Assembly: GCA_013400155.1 (NCBI GenBank)
Contig: VXBM01000775.1
Coordinates: forward strand, 102,493-166,492
Source: Helopsaltes ochotensis
Lineage: Eukaryota > Chordata > Aves > Passeriformes > Locustellidae
Direction: 5' to 3'
Length of the DNA: 64,000 nucleotides
The translations under genes and the position numbers were made by a program. The notes beneath the pieces are model-generated. The model was not told the origin of the DNA, did no database searches, and saw only the letters and a program-made list of their open reading frames with translations. Shown here in pieces: positions 9,742 to 19,642 of the stretch (position 1 is the stretch's first letter; every line of letters begins with the position of its first letter).

Positions 9742-10571
9742 CTGCAAAGGGAATGGGTGTGATACTCATCCCAGTATCCCACGTGGGGGGGAAAACATCC
9801 CCAGGAATGCTAAACTGAAGAGAAGCCAGCAGGGATTCTTCTGTTCAAGGCAAACCCTGAGATATTCCTGCTGCCAGGGGAAAGAGAGGAGCATCCACCC
9901 AATCCTGACATCCATCAGGTCAGTGCTATTCCTTGTTCCAAGGGATTTTCAGTCCCTGGACAAGCCTCTGCAGCAGCGACAACAGAACAGGGGGTCAGAG
10001 AGGACTTCGGCTTTGCCTTCCCAGGTAAAACCCCACTGTCTTCATCTTCCATGGACTGCAAAGAATAAACAACAGCAGAACATTCTGGGAAAGCTGGAAA
10101 AACCCTGTCAAATAACCGACACTTCTCCCACCTCACTTCTTCCTTTGGAATCCAACAGGCAGCAGAAAGCACCCTGGCTGGGACACTCTGCCTTTTTGGA
10201 GGATTCTTCTTTCCCAGGTATTTGCCTGTTTCCATCAAGGTGGAAAACATCTGGGCATTAGAAGTAGTCCAAGGGGTCATTTATGGGAAGAAGCATTAAT
10301 AAATCAATCCCCTCTTCATCCCCACGCTGCAGGGCAGGCACATGGATAAAGGATGGGAGCTAAACTTAAAATGCATCAGAGCAGCTCAAATAAAGAATCC
10401 AAGATTAGGTCTGTGGGCCAAAGGTGGAGATAACCAAAAACTCAGGGTTTGTGGTGACTTTAGTCACACCTTGAAACAATTAAAACTCCCTGCCTGGCTC
10501 CCTCTGTCCCCCAAGGCTGCCTGTGTACAGATTCTGGGGTGGCTGCAGGAGAGCTCCACCCCCAGCCCCAC
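9742..10571 (-). other. RAB11FIP3: RAB11FIP3 intron, no other feature
   Basis: An 830-base intron with donor GTGGGG and acceptor GCAG. A minus-strand open frame at 9915-10280 is not similar to any family I recognise and is not in register with the flanking exons. Confidence 0.75.
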
Positions 10572-10712
10572 CTGGCCTGCAGGTTCTCAATTTCAATGCT
10601 CTTCTCCCTCTCCATTTTGCTGAGCAGCTCCCTCTGCTTCTTGATCTCCTCCAGCAGGGTCTGGTCAGCCCTCAGCTCCTGCTCCTTCAGCTGCTCCTCG
10701 AGCGCGTTTGCT
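10572..10712 (-). CDS. RAB11FIP3: RAB11FIP3 exon: coiled coil, ANALEEQLKEQ
   Basis: This 141-nt exon completes a split Arg codon, encodes 46 residues (ANALEEQLKEQELRAD through EIENLQA) and ends with two bases of another Arg codon. It is continuous charged coiled coil, and the split codons AG|A and AG|G on either side both give Arg, which supports the boundaries. Donor: plus AC at 10570-10571. Acceptor: plus CT at 10713-10714. The exon matches human FIP3 closely except for the variable middle (DQTLLEEIKKQRELLSKM), as expected for coiled coil. Confidence 0.94.
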
Positions 10713-10920
10713 CTGCAGAGAGGAGAAAGAGGAGATTAAATTTTCCTTAGGCCCACTGGAGCAGGCTGCCATCCCAAGGGAGGGACCAGATTCTCTTCCC
10801 AGTCCCTTTCCCACCCTCAGGTGAGCTAGGAGAAGCAGATGGTAAAACAGAACAAGCTTCCAGGGAAAATACACCAATCACCATCTCAAACAGCTTCACT
10901 GCATCTCCGCAGTGGGAGAA

Positions 10921-11078
10921 GCAGCACCTTTTCCATCCAAGCTTTCCTAAGTCAGATGCCTTAAGGAACACAAGCATGTTATTCAATTTCCAGCCTGGTA
11001 AAGAAGTTAATTTTTAATTATTTTTAAATGTCTTCTATGCATTAGAATTATTTCCAAGTGCAGCCACACACATACACA
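10921..11078 (+). repeat. duplicated intronic segment, copy 1
   Basis: About 158 bases here align without large gaps to 13111-13269, with long exact stretches such as ATTATTTCCAAGTGCAGCC. The second copy lies in the next intron upstream, on the other side of the exon at 12457-12560, in the same orientation. It is either a local segmental duplication or two copies of an unrecognised low-copy repeat. Confidence 0.7.
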
Positions 11079-11089
11079 TCTATTAATGG

Positions 11090-11148
11090 GAATCTCAGAG
11101 TCACTGAGGTTGGAAAAGACCTTTAAGAACATCTAATCCAAACATAAA
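11090..11148 (-). mobile_element. CR1 LINE 3' end remnant
   Basis: AATCTCAGAGTCACTGAGGTTGGAAAAGACC followed by AACATCTAATCCAA is the reverse-complemented CR1 3' end, about 60 bases long. Confidence 0.55.
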
Positions 11149-11341
11149 TCCCAGGGTTGTGGTTCCACCTGCAGTAGCCATGGCAGAGAAATCCTCCTTC
11201 ACTTTCCAGCATGAAGTGGTCTCACTGCCCTGGGAAAAGGCAACAGCCTCAATCCTGCTTCTTTTCACTCTTTTGTGATCCCAACAACAACAAAAAAAGT
11301 GATCTGCAGGTCACCCTCCCCCATGTATCGGCAGAACTGCA

Positions 11342-11490
11342 GATCACAGAATCCCACAGTGGTTTGGGTTGGGAGGGACCTTAAAGCTCATCCAGTGCCA
11401 CCCCTGCCATGGGCAGGGACACCTTCCACTATCCCAGGCTGCTCCAAACCCTGTCCAGCCTGGCCATGAGCACTTCCAGGTACGGGGCTG
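11342..11490 (-). mobile_element. CR1 LINE fragment
   Basis: ATCACAGAATCCCACAG, GGTTTGGGTTGGGAGGGACC, CATGGGCAGGGACACC and CTGTCCAGCCTGGCC appear in the order seen in the other minus-orientation CR1 copies of this window. The copy is truncated after about 150 bases. Confidence 0.9.
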
Positions 11491-12013
11491 GGAGCTGGAA
11501 TTTATGCAATGGCTTTGCTTGGGGAAGGCCTTTCCCAGCTGATCCCACTCCTCCCCAGCACCGAGCTCACCCAGAGCCAGCTGACACTTCCAGGCCAAGC
11601 TGCTGAAGTGAAAACATTTCCCTTGCTCCCAAGTTTATCAGGACTTAGGGAAACCTTTGTTTGAGTGGCTCAGTTCCCTGACATGGCTGTTACTTAACAG
11701 AATTACAGCCCTATAGATAAACTCTGCTGGGTTTATCTGGGTAAGGATATGCTGGGAGAGAGGAGCCTGGCAGATTAGCACACACAGGGATTACATCATG
11801 TGGGATCCAAAGGGCTGCACCCTGGCCAGGATCTGGCAGGAGGCAAGCCTTGGAGCTTCAGAGACCATTTGGAAAGGGCATATGGGGCAGGAAAATATAG
11901 TAAATATAAATACAAATATATATATATATAAGACAAACGCAGAGTTCCAGAGACCTTTTTGGAGGAATACATGGAGCAGGGAAGCACATCTGTCAAAAAA
12001 AATATATATATAA

Positions 12014-12250
12014 TGAAACATCCTGAGTGGAAAGGGAGCCACAAGGATCATTGATTCCAGTTCCTGGCCCTGCACAGACACCCCAACAATCCCACTCTGT
12101 GCATCTCTGGCAGCACTGTCCAAACACTCCTGGAGCTCTGGCAGCCTCGGGGCCGTGCCCATTCCCTGGGGAGCCTGGGCAGTGCCCAGCACCCTCTGGA
12201 GAAGAACCTTTCCCTGATCTCCAGCCTGACTCTCTCTGACACACTTCCAG
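12014..12250 (-). mobile_element. CR1 LINE fragment, passerine-type subfamily
   Basis: It begins GAAACATCCTGAGTGGAAAGG and continues through CTGCACAGACACCCCAAC, GGAGCTCTGGCAGCC and GAAGAACCTTTCCCTGAT. The same subfamily occurs at 20188-20440, 40330-40432 and 59225-59500. This CR1 type is familiar from songbird genomes. Confidence 0.85.
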
Positions 12251-12456
12251 CAATTAAAAGCCATATGTAAAAATCCCCAAAAGCCAGGTCCTGGAGCTCC
12301 AGAGAACTTAAGCACCTAAAATACAAAATCTCCATGTCATCATGTCCCGTTCTCAGCTGGGATGGAGTCAATATCCCTGGTAAGGGCTGTGGGTTGGATT
12401 TGGGAAGGGAGCTGGAGCATGTGGAAGGGGAAAGGCTCCCCAGGTGAGGCTCCTAC

Positions 12457-12560
12457 CTGTGCACCAGCTGCAGGTTCTCCTGCCGGAGGCGGCTGTGCTG
12501 CTCCCCGTTGGCAGCCGTGTCCTTCTCCAGCTCCGTCACCCGCTTCTCCAGGAACACCAC
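12457..12560 (-). CDS. RAB11FIP3: RAB11FIP3 exon: start of the long coiled coil
   Basis: This 104-nt exon encodes VVFLEKRVTELEKD through RQENLQLVH, 34 residues, then two bases (AG) of an Arg codon completed in the next exon. It marks the start of the long homodimeric coiled coil, with regularly spaced Val/Leu at heptad cores. Acceptor: plus CT at 12561-12562. Donor GTAGGA: plus AC at 12455-12456. The segment GEQHSRLRQENLQLVHR is almost the same in human FIP3 as I recall it. The exon joins in phase 0 to EDITDK of the exon at 14005-14098. Confidence 0.95.
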
Positions 12561-14004
12561 CTGCCAGCAGGGACATGGATCAGCCTCTGGGCATCCTCAA
12601 ACCAGGGCAGCCCCCACAACACCCCTAAACAACGAGGGTTCCCTCTGGAATTGGGCAGTTGTGCCTTGATTTAAAGTACCCCTCTAAAACATCCTTTTGA
12701 CCCCCGTTTCCCAGGTTTTGATGGCTCCCATGTACCACTTTGGGGTCAAACACTTCACTCTTTTTCCTTTCTTCAACCCCTTCCTGACGACATCCTAAAA
12801 GAAGTCTAGAGGGGAAGATCAGGGTGGATCTCCAGAGCTCCATGGATAACTCCCCACTGCAGGATGGAAACCCTGCATTTACAGATGGAAGGATCAATGC
12901 CAGCTGGCAGGGAAGGACCAGAGGTGAGGATTTTCTCCCTGTACCTGTACAGGGTTTATTCCAGCTGTATTTGCATTTTAATCATTCAAATTCCATATAA
13001 AACAATCCTGAGGGAGAAGAAATGAGGAGCACGTCTGGAAAAGCCAAACCCTGGCTATGGGAGAAGGGCAGAAGACATGGAAATATTAGAGACACACAAG
13101 GCCTTTCCCAGCAGTGCCTTTTCCATCAGAGATTTCCCAAGTCAAATGCCTTAAGGAACCCAAACTATTTTATTCAACTTCCAGCCTTGGAAAAATGTTG
13201 ATTTTTATTTATTTTTAAAGGTCTTCCCTGCATTATAATTATTTCCAAGTGCAGCCACACACATACACGTTTCACTTTCACATACAGCTCCTCAGGACAT
13301 TCATATCCCAGAGCTAAAAAGCCATTTCCAAGGAGTTTAAGGATTTCAGTAGACATTTACACAATCTTAGCTCCTTTCCCATAGCTTCTTCTCCCTATTT
13401 TTTAGCTAGGGATGCTCACACAAAATCTTCCCTGTGCTCCCATCTTATCTTACAACTCTTTTCTTGTAACACCCCAGGAAAACCAATCAGCAGTAGCACA
13501 AAATCTGCTCTACCCTGACAGCACGAGCAGAGTGTGCCAAGGAGAGGAAGTTTCTGTTTCACATTGGGTGGATTGCCTCAGAAAAGCAGAACCTGAGAAC
13601 ATCTTCTTGTGTGAAGGAGAAGTGAAAATGCTGCCTGTGAACAGCCCATTCCTCCTCCCAGCACTGTGGGGGAAGCCACTGCCCCCAGAGAAGGATCCAG
13701 TGTCACCTCCTGACCCTGCACAGCACCTGGAGTGCTCTCCTCCTCCCTCCCTTCCATGGGGAGGGCTTCCCACGTGCCATCTGCACCCATCTAACCCCAG
13801 AGAGAGGAGCTTCAGCCTGATCCTGCCCGGGGACATGGGAGCACTGCAAGGCACTGAATCCCGCAGGGTAACACAGACAGCGCCGCTCCCACCGTATCCT
13901 ATAACGCTTTCCTCTCAACATCTCGGAAACGCTCAGCGGCACCGGCACAAAACCAGCTTGATCCTGATGGCACAGGCCGAGGGGGAAGGGACGGAGGCCC
14001 TCAC
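12561..14004 (-). other. RAB11FIP3: RAB11FIP3 intron with second duplicated segment
   Basis: A 1.44-kb intron, donor GTGAGG and acceptor GGCAG, containing copy 2 of the ~158-bp duplication at 13111-13269. An opposite-strand open frame at 13412-14050 overlaps the exon and has no family resemblance. No CR1 element was recognised. Confidence 0.75.
13111..13269 (+). repeat. duplicated intronic segment, copy 2
   Basis: Direct-orientation partner of 10921-11078, about 2.19 kb away. Shared landmarks are TGCCTTAAGGAAC, ATTCAA[C/T]TTCCAGCCT, ATTTTTAAA and TTCCAAGTGCAGCCACACAC. Divergence is moderate, so the duplication is not recent. Confidence 0.7.
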
Positions 14005-14098
14005 CTTGTCCGTGATGTCCTCGTCCGTGCACTCCAGGTTCTCCCGGTAGGATTCCTCCATCACCCCCACGGCCAACGAGCTCGTCTGGTGCAGCTGC
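14005..14098 (-). CDS. RAB11FIP3: RAB11FIP3 exon: linker QLHQTSS to EDITDK
   Basis: This 94-nt exon contributes one base to a split Arg codon and then 31 residues: QLHQTSSLAVGVMEES, then YRENLECTDEDITDK. It corresponds in position and length to the human FIP3 segment between KKVAR and EEDIADKVVFL. The acidic CTDEDITDK leads into the coiled coil. Acceptor: plus CT at 14099-14100. Donor GTGAGG: plus AC at 14003-14004. The exon edge lies against a CpG-rich block, and the frame is open straight through the acceptor, so this exon may also be the 3' part of an alternative first exon (see 14005-14163). Confidence 0.92.
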
Positions 14099-14163
14099 CT
14101 GAAACGGAGACAAACCACCCCGACCCAGAGCAGCACCGGCATCAGCGCCAGCACCGGCACCAT
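14005..14163 (-). CDS. RAB11FIP3: candidate alternative first coding exon of short RAB11FIP3
   Basis: Reading through the acceptor of the 14005-14098 exon, the same frame stays open to an ATG at 14163-14161. The ATG is in strong context (G at -3, G at +4). It adds 21 residues whose core is VPVLALMPVLLWVGVVC, followed by LRF and then Arg-Gln-Leu-His-Gln of the known exon. This is a hydrophobic stretch of about 17 residues followed by basic residues, like an uncleaved signal anchor with its C-terminus in the cytosol. With the seven downstream exons it would encode 344 residues: anchor, coiled coil and Rab11-binding domain, without EF-hands. A CpG-rich block directly upstream fits a promoter. 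The frame has no stop up to at least 14487, so the true start could lie further upstream. Transcript evidence is needed; this is inference from sequence. Confidence 0.5.
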
Positions 14164-14340
14164 GGCCGCGCCCGGGGCACACGCCGGCTCGGCCGCCGCC
14201 TCCCGCCCTCCCGGGCCTTTGCCGCAGGGATTTCTCAGCCCTGCTCCCGGGAATGCCGGCCGGCCCCTCACCGCCGAGCCCGCACCGCGGCCGGGGCCAC
14301 GCTCCCGGGACCGCACACCGGGATCACTGCTCTTGCTCTT
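14085..14340 (-). promoter_or_regulatory. RAB11FIP3: CpG island, candidate internal promoter of RAB11FIP3
   Basis: CpG-dense, GC-rich DNA (for example CGCGCCC at 14168, GGCCGCCGCC near 14195 and CCGCGGCCGGGG near 14285) abuts an internal exon. It sits upstream of the candidate ATG at 14163 in the gene direction. No clear TATA box was seen, as expected for CpG promoters. A transcription start around 14200-14350 would place a short 5' UTR before the ATG. Confidence 0.5.
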
Positions 14341-15804
14341 TGGAATGGCAAGAGATAAGAGCTCCCTCTGCCCGCTTTCTTTCTTGAGCGCGGTGCCAAG
14401 GCCGTGGGTTATCCGGCAAAGGCCAGAGTACTCCCAGTGGTGATAAAGCTGGGAAGAAGTGGGGGTGCAAGGGAGGGAGGGGGGCAACCCCCCTGAGGCT
14501 GCAGTGCCCCCCCGGGCCAGGGCGAGTTAATCATTAACCAGGCCCGGTGACAGCGGTGTCCCCGGCACTGTGACGAGCTAAAGGACACCCTGGGGAGGGG
14601 CTGGCTGCGGCTTCACCCTCGGCAGGGCTGCGGATCTGCCCTGCAGAGGGGGTGTGTTCCAGCCCTGGGACCCCAGGCAGGAGGAGAACATTGCTCTCCT
14701 GCTTTGAGCAGGGGATGGATGACAAAACCACAGAGGTCTCTTTAAACCGCAGTTTTTCCTAGGAATTTGTACCACGGGCTCTCAAATTCCTCCCACTACA
14801 CAGTGTGTTCATGCCAGGACTCACTAAGCACAACTTGCATTTACCAAGAGACCGCAGCCTGATTTTGCATCCTCGCCCTCAGTTTATATTTAGATTTTAA
14901 AGTCTCAGGCACATTTGTCATTTAAATCGTGCCAAGCACAACGGGGCTTAAGCAGCTGAGATTTCTTGGCACGAGCAGAACCCGGATAACAAAAATGAAG
15001 AAAGAGCCCTTACCAAAATAAAATCAATTTTCTAAAAGCAAATGCTTTGGGATTATTCACTAATTACAGGATCTGCAACAAAGGATTTGCTTTGGGCTGA
15101 GCTTAAGGATCTGGCTTGGTAAAACCCTGTTATCTGCCTCCTTATCACAAACCAAACCTGACTGCTCTTCAATTAACTAATATTTACCCAAGCACACAAA
15201 TCCCTGCCTCAGAAAAGCAAAGGGCCAGGAAGACTCAATCCCCCATAAAACAGGGTATCTCCGTTCCTGAAAGCTTAACTCAAATCCTCCCCAAATTATC
15301 TGTGTCAGGCACGGGACAAAAACGAGTCCTAAAACAGGAAACCTGGGGACAGGCTGCTCCCCTCAGCCCTCCTTCCTGCCAGTGTTTTTAACAAAGCTCT
15401 AGAAAGTAAGATGAGTGGAAGTAGGAAATGTAATATCAAGGATCTGCTTCCTTTCCAGCAGGGGGAACCGTGCCAGGAATATTGCTGAGTGCAGGAAAAA
15501 TGGAGAAGGGAAAGGTGTGAGAGCAGAGTGGGAGGAAGAGGTGCAGGGAAGCTGCTTGGGTCAGCACAGGAGCAGAGTGAGTGTCAGGAACAGGAACATT
15601 CCCAAACTGAGCTGCCTGTTCCTCCACAGTGTCCCAGTCCTGCTGGGAAACCAGCAAGGAGAAATCCAACAAGTGCAGAGGGAAATCTCCCTCCTGAGCG
15701 TGGCAGAGGCAGAACAGTGGAGGTAAGACTCAGTTTATCCTTAAAATCATGATGGCACGGGAACAGGAGGGATGGGGGAGCTGGGAGAGGAAAGGTGAGC
15801 CCGG

Positions 15805-15855
15805 ATATATCCAATATATCCAATATATCCAATATATCCAATATATCAAATATCC
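15805..15855. repeat. 9-bp tandem repeat (TATCCAATA)n
   Basis: About five copies of a 9-bp unit ATATATCCA, the last one diverged (ATATATCAA). It lies within the RAB11FIP3 intron. Confidence 0.9.
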
Positions 15856-15952
15856 CTGAGCAGTCAGGGATCACAATGCCCACACGGAAAAGGTGACTGA
15901 CATCACATGAGGTGGTCATGCAGGACAGAAGCAGGACAGCATTAAACCTGGG

Positions 15953-15981
15953 TTTAAACCAGGGTTAAACCAGGGTTAAAC
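15953..15981. repeat. short 11-bp tandem repeat
   Basis: About 2.5 copies of TTAAACCAGGG. It is telomere-like only by chance, since the unit is not TTAGGG. Confidence 0.7.
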
Positions 15982-16528
15982 AATTCAACCAGAGTTACCT
16001 GCAGCCCGTCCAGGTACCCCAGAGCTCCTGGCTGAGCAGGGGGAGCTGCTCCCACAAAGCCAAATGTTGAGGCTGACACAGAGTGAAGTAAAACAGGACC
16101 AAGAGCTGTCTAAGGCAGCTGGAACTTTTGGGGTGCTGGAGAATCCCTCCAGGTGGGGGGATTCTGGTTTGGTCCTGTAGAACTCTACAGACATGGTGAT
16201 ACTGGGAGGGGACATCCCAGAGGGATATGTCCTTCTAGATACTCCTTCCCTCCTCCATGTGCCCCCTGCCATAACACTGGCAGGATAGAGTGTGAGGAAA
16301 AGCCCCCCCAGTTTTTCTGGAAGGAATCAGGTTGCTAGCAGCCTCCAGCTGTGTGCACGAGCGAGAAACTCCCATTCCAAAAAAAAGATACCAGAATTAA
16401 ACCCACTTTCCCTCAGAACTATGGAATATATCCAGAAATACAACTCTCCAAGCTTATTTTGAGTTTTCCTTCCATGGAGCCGGCAGCTCGCATGGATCAA
16501 GCAAACAACAACAGGAGTACGAGCTTAC

Positions 16529-16564
16529 CTTGCCACCTTCTTGCTGGAGAGTCTTTTATTTGGG
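16529..16564 (-). CDS. RAB11FIP3: RAB11FIP3 36-nt exon: PNKRLSSKKVA
   Basis: This very small exon (36 nt) contributes the last base of a Ser codon, then PNKRLSSKKVA, then two bases of an Arg codon. It is basic and Ser-rich and matches human FIP3 PTKRLSSKKVAR as recalled. Acceptor GCAG: plus CT at 16565-16566. Donor GTAAGC: plus AC at 16527-16528. Both boundaries are in phase 2, so it can be joined either to the cassette exon 19508-19642 (giving ..EMNSPNKR..) or directly to the exon at 23916-24089 (giving ..FLSPSPNKR..) without a frame change. Confidence 0.92.
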
Positions 16565-19507
16565 CTGCAAAATGAAGAAAAAACAGGAAAGAGTTAGAAA
16601 AGCTGACAGTGGAGAGCCAGGGAAACAGGAAACTGCATGGACTCCGGGGCACATCCTTTGCTCTGGCAGGGAGCGCCCTTGGCATGCACCCCCAGACCCC
16701 TGGAAAGGGCAGGAGAGGGGCCACTGCCGTGTTTAACAAGAAGGAATAACAAAGCACATGGAATAATGCCGAGAAGAGCTTGCTGCCCCCCACCGCGCTC
16801 TGCTCTCCTGCTGATCCCTGCCTGAAAACCGATCCCCAAGGAAAGAGCTAAGAATAGCAGGGAGGCTGGGGGGGCTCCAGCTCGGTGCTGATGGCAGACT
16901 GAGCCACATGTCCTGCACCCCACGGCACCCCAGACCTCCCCTGCCACCCCCAGAGCTCCCACGGACTGGGGACCAAAGGCACAGCCGTCCTTCTGCCCTT
17001 CCCACAACCATGATCCCACTGGATCAATCCATCCTTCTGCCCTTCCACAGCCACCATTCTGCTGCTGGGCTCTGGATCAGCAAGGAAGTGCTGCCTGCTC
17101 CTGGCTCAGAGGCTTCAGGAGCTGTTGGCCTTCCTGTCTGGACTTTGAGCACGGCACTGTTGCAGTGGCTGGGGAGGGGGACGAGCTCTCTCTCCTTCTC
17201 AAGGACAAGCGACGGAGATCACTCCTTGGATCCATGTCTGAGCCAGCTGCTGCCATACCACAGCGGTCAGGGATCAGTGTCACCACAGGATGAGCAGCCA
17301 AGGGCTGTGTCACAGTGTTCCACCCCCAAGGGACAGGCTGCAGGCTCTCCCTGCTGAGAAACACCAGCCTCTTCCAGAAAGCAGCTCCTTGCTGAGATGC
17401 TCCTTCCAGTCTCCTGGTCATGACTGGGGCTGGGGAATTGGGCAGGGTTTGGATCTCACTCCTCATCTTCCACCCATGCTGGTGTCACAAGATGCCACCT
17501 GGCCACACCAAATCCTCACTCAGTGATGGCAGCAGGAACCAAGCTCCAATCCAAGATGCAGCAACTGCATTCCCTGGTGCTTAGCTCAGTTTTAGGAAAA
17601 AAATAACAAATAAAATCATCTGGAAGTCCACTCCTGCCTGGAGCTGCAACATGAGTTCTTCGAAGGAGGGATTAAAAATAGCTTAGGACAATTTGCTTTG
17701 TAAAGCGACCCCCAAACCTGCCTGGGGGGTGTTGTCAGGGTGACCAGCCCTCAGGTCAAAGTGCATCCTCAAATCCCAGATTTCCAGGGAGCTCAAGAGC
17801 TGCTGCTGGCTGGGCTTCAAGGCGGCTCAGCGCCCAAGGGGAGGAGGTCAGGCCCTGGTGTTTGCCAGGAATTTTAAGGAATGGCCCCAGCACCAGGGGG
17901 AAAAATATTTTCCTCTGGAAAAAGCTCCGGGGGAAGCGATGGCACCTGCAGTGTCCAAAGGCTAACACACCAGCAAGGGCACTGGAACAAAACAGAGGCA
18001 CAAACCACTTCATCCCAAGCTCCTAGAGGACTCTTCCCTGGTTTTCCATGCTCTGGGCTCAGGAAGCAGCACCCCAATGCTGGGAGCAAGCTCCCCAATT
18101 TATTCCAATGATAAAACACTATGTGCCTGCAGTTTTTACGAGTGAGGCAGTTCTGGGATGCTTTGGGCTTCATCCCAGCTGCCAGAATTCCCCTGAGGAG
18201 GTGTCTTCCGACTTGTCCCAGAGTTTAGTCCAATTCCTGCTGCTCCAGGACTTGTCCCCTGCTCAGAGGGCCTCAGGTCCATGGTGATGAAGGAAGGAGC
18301 TGCAGGTCCTGCATGTCCCACACGCTGCCTGGGACATCTCCCATCCACACCACACACACAGAGGGCACTGCCCCTTTCATAAAGGCCCTTGGAACCTATT
18401 CCCAGTAAATGTTGTACTTGGGAAACCCTGAACACAGATGGAGGAACTGCACCTACTCACAGGGCAAATCAGAGCCTATGGAATTCCCACGTGACCACGG
18501 GACAGAGAAGCTCCACAGAAAATCTCTCCCATCACAGGAGGCTCTGAGATGTTAGTTCAGCTTTGCAGGTAGATGTAGACGAGAAAACCTGAAATGGAGT
18601 GGGCCTTCCAGAGAAAACCAGTGTTCTCCTTTATACCTGCATAACCTCAGACCTATCACTGACCCTCAAGGCCTCCAACGGCAAAGACAACTATTTAACC
18701 AAGAAAAATAAAGGGAGAGATCTTTTTTTTTTCATTAAAAAGAATTGAATTCAAGCTTCTATTTGTTTTCCAGTTCTCCTCCCATAGACCGGGGAAGCTC
18801 CCAGATCACACTGTCCTGCAAAGGACAGACAGAGACCAAGAACACGACCAAAACCCAGGTCTGAAGAGCCATGACAGCCACAAGAAGAAACATTTATCAC
18901 CAATGCCACCATCCTTCCACCCAGAGGGCTGCAACCAGCTCCGAATGAACAACTCAACAGGCAGAAATCCCTCTCCACTTGTCAGACAAAACATGCAGCT
19001 GCTGCCTGGGAGACCTCCAAAATGCCATTGAAAATTTGCTGACGTTCCTGGTGTCTGTCACATCTCCCCAGCCCATGGTGACACCGGGGCAGGCATGTGG
19101 GTGAAGCTGGGTGAGACAAGATTTTTCTGCTCCCAAGCCCTGTGAAGCAGGCTGATGCCTTCAGGTTGTCCCTGCCCTTCCAGACCATTCCCAGTCTTCC
19201 CTTGGTGACAGAAATACTGTACACGGCCAGCTCGTGGCTCCCGTGGAACCCACCATGCACAGGCATGCAAAGGGCAGGAAATGCTCTCCTTGTCTCTCAG
19301 CCCCCAGGGCCTGCATTGAAGGCACCTCCTGCTCACCCTCCACGAGGTCACCACCGCCTGGAGCACCTGCAGAGCTCCGGTGGCCAGGTGAAACTCATCC
19401 CCCTTCCCCACCCGCTATGCACCAGTGCGGAGCGAGGACAAGGAGAGCCTTCCCGGCCAGAACATCACTCCCCAGGCTGAGATGGCCACGCACACGAGCC
19501 CGGTTAC
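16565..19507 (-). other. RAB11FIP3: RAB11FIP3 intron downstream of the cassette exon
   Basis: A 2.9-kb intron. Three TGCATG motifs on the gene strand (19264-19269, 19254-19259, 18992-18997) lie within 520 bases of the donor of the cassette exon. A T-run sits at about 18722-18731. No CR1 or further exon was recognised. Confidence 0.75.
18992..19269 (-). promoter_or_regulatory. RAB11FIP3: UGCAUG (RBFOX) motif cluster downstream of cassette exon
   Basis: The hexamer TGCATG occurs on the gene strand at 19264-19269, 19254-19259 and 18992-18997, i.e. starting about 239, 249 and 511 bases into the intron after the 135-nt exon. UGCAUG is the RBFOX-binding element, and downstream intronic copies usually promote inclusion of the preceding exon in neurons and muscle. 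The expected number by chance in 520 bases is about 0.13. Confidence 0.55.
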
Positions 19508-19642
19508 CTATTCATTTCAAGATCATTCAGGCGAGCAGAAAGATCCTCGAGGCGGTTGATTTGTTTGTGGCACTGGCTACAGTAAAACTCAAAAGCTTCA
19601 TCTGCGAGAATGCTGTGCAGTTTCGCAGCGAGCGGATTGGTG
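19508..19642 (-). CDS. RAB11FIP3: RAB11FIP3 cassette exon with CxxC motif
   Basis: This 135-nt exon (45 codons, phase 2 at both ends) encodes TNPLAAKLHSILADEAFEF, then YCSQCHKQINRLEDLSARLNDLEMN. As I recall them, the human canonical FIP3 lacks it while the paralogue FIP4 has a related segment (YCSQCCKKI, then a similar leucine-rich stretch, then NSPN). Joined to the 36-nt exon it restores NSPNKR, matching FIP4 NSPNRK, so the exon is probably ancestral to both genes and optionally spliced in FIP3. YCSQC gives one Cys-x-x-Cys pair and a His; whether it binds metal is unknown. Acceptor: plus CT at 19643-19644 (TCTCTAG). Donor GTAACC: plus AC at 19506-19507. Skipping leaves the frame intact. Confidence 0.85.

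Larger units (their letters stand above)
10713..12456 (-). other. RAB11FIP3: RAB11FIP3 intron with CR1 fragments and duplicated segment
   Basis: A 1.74-kb intron. It holds one copy of a ~158-bp duplicated segment (10921-11078), two short CR1 fragments (11090-11148 and 11342-11490), a longer CR1 fragment (12014-12250) and small TA repeats at about 11918-11932 and 12002-12012. No additional exon was recognised. Confidence 0.75.
14099..16528 (-). other. RAB11FIP3: RAB11FIP3 intron with CpG island and short tandem repeats
   Basis: A 2.4-kb intron. It contains the CpG block at 14085-14340, an AT-rich unique stretch at about 14860-15120, a 9-bp tandem repeat at 15805-15855 and an 11-bp tandem repeat at 15953-15981. 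No CR1 copy was recognised. Confidence 0.7.

Noticed and set aside
15953..15981. Interstitial telomere-like repeat
   Set aside because: The unit is an 11-bp TTAAACCAGGG, not TTAGGG, and has under three copies.
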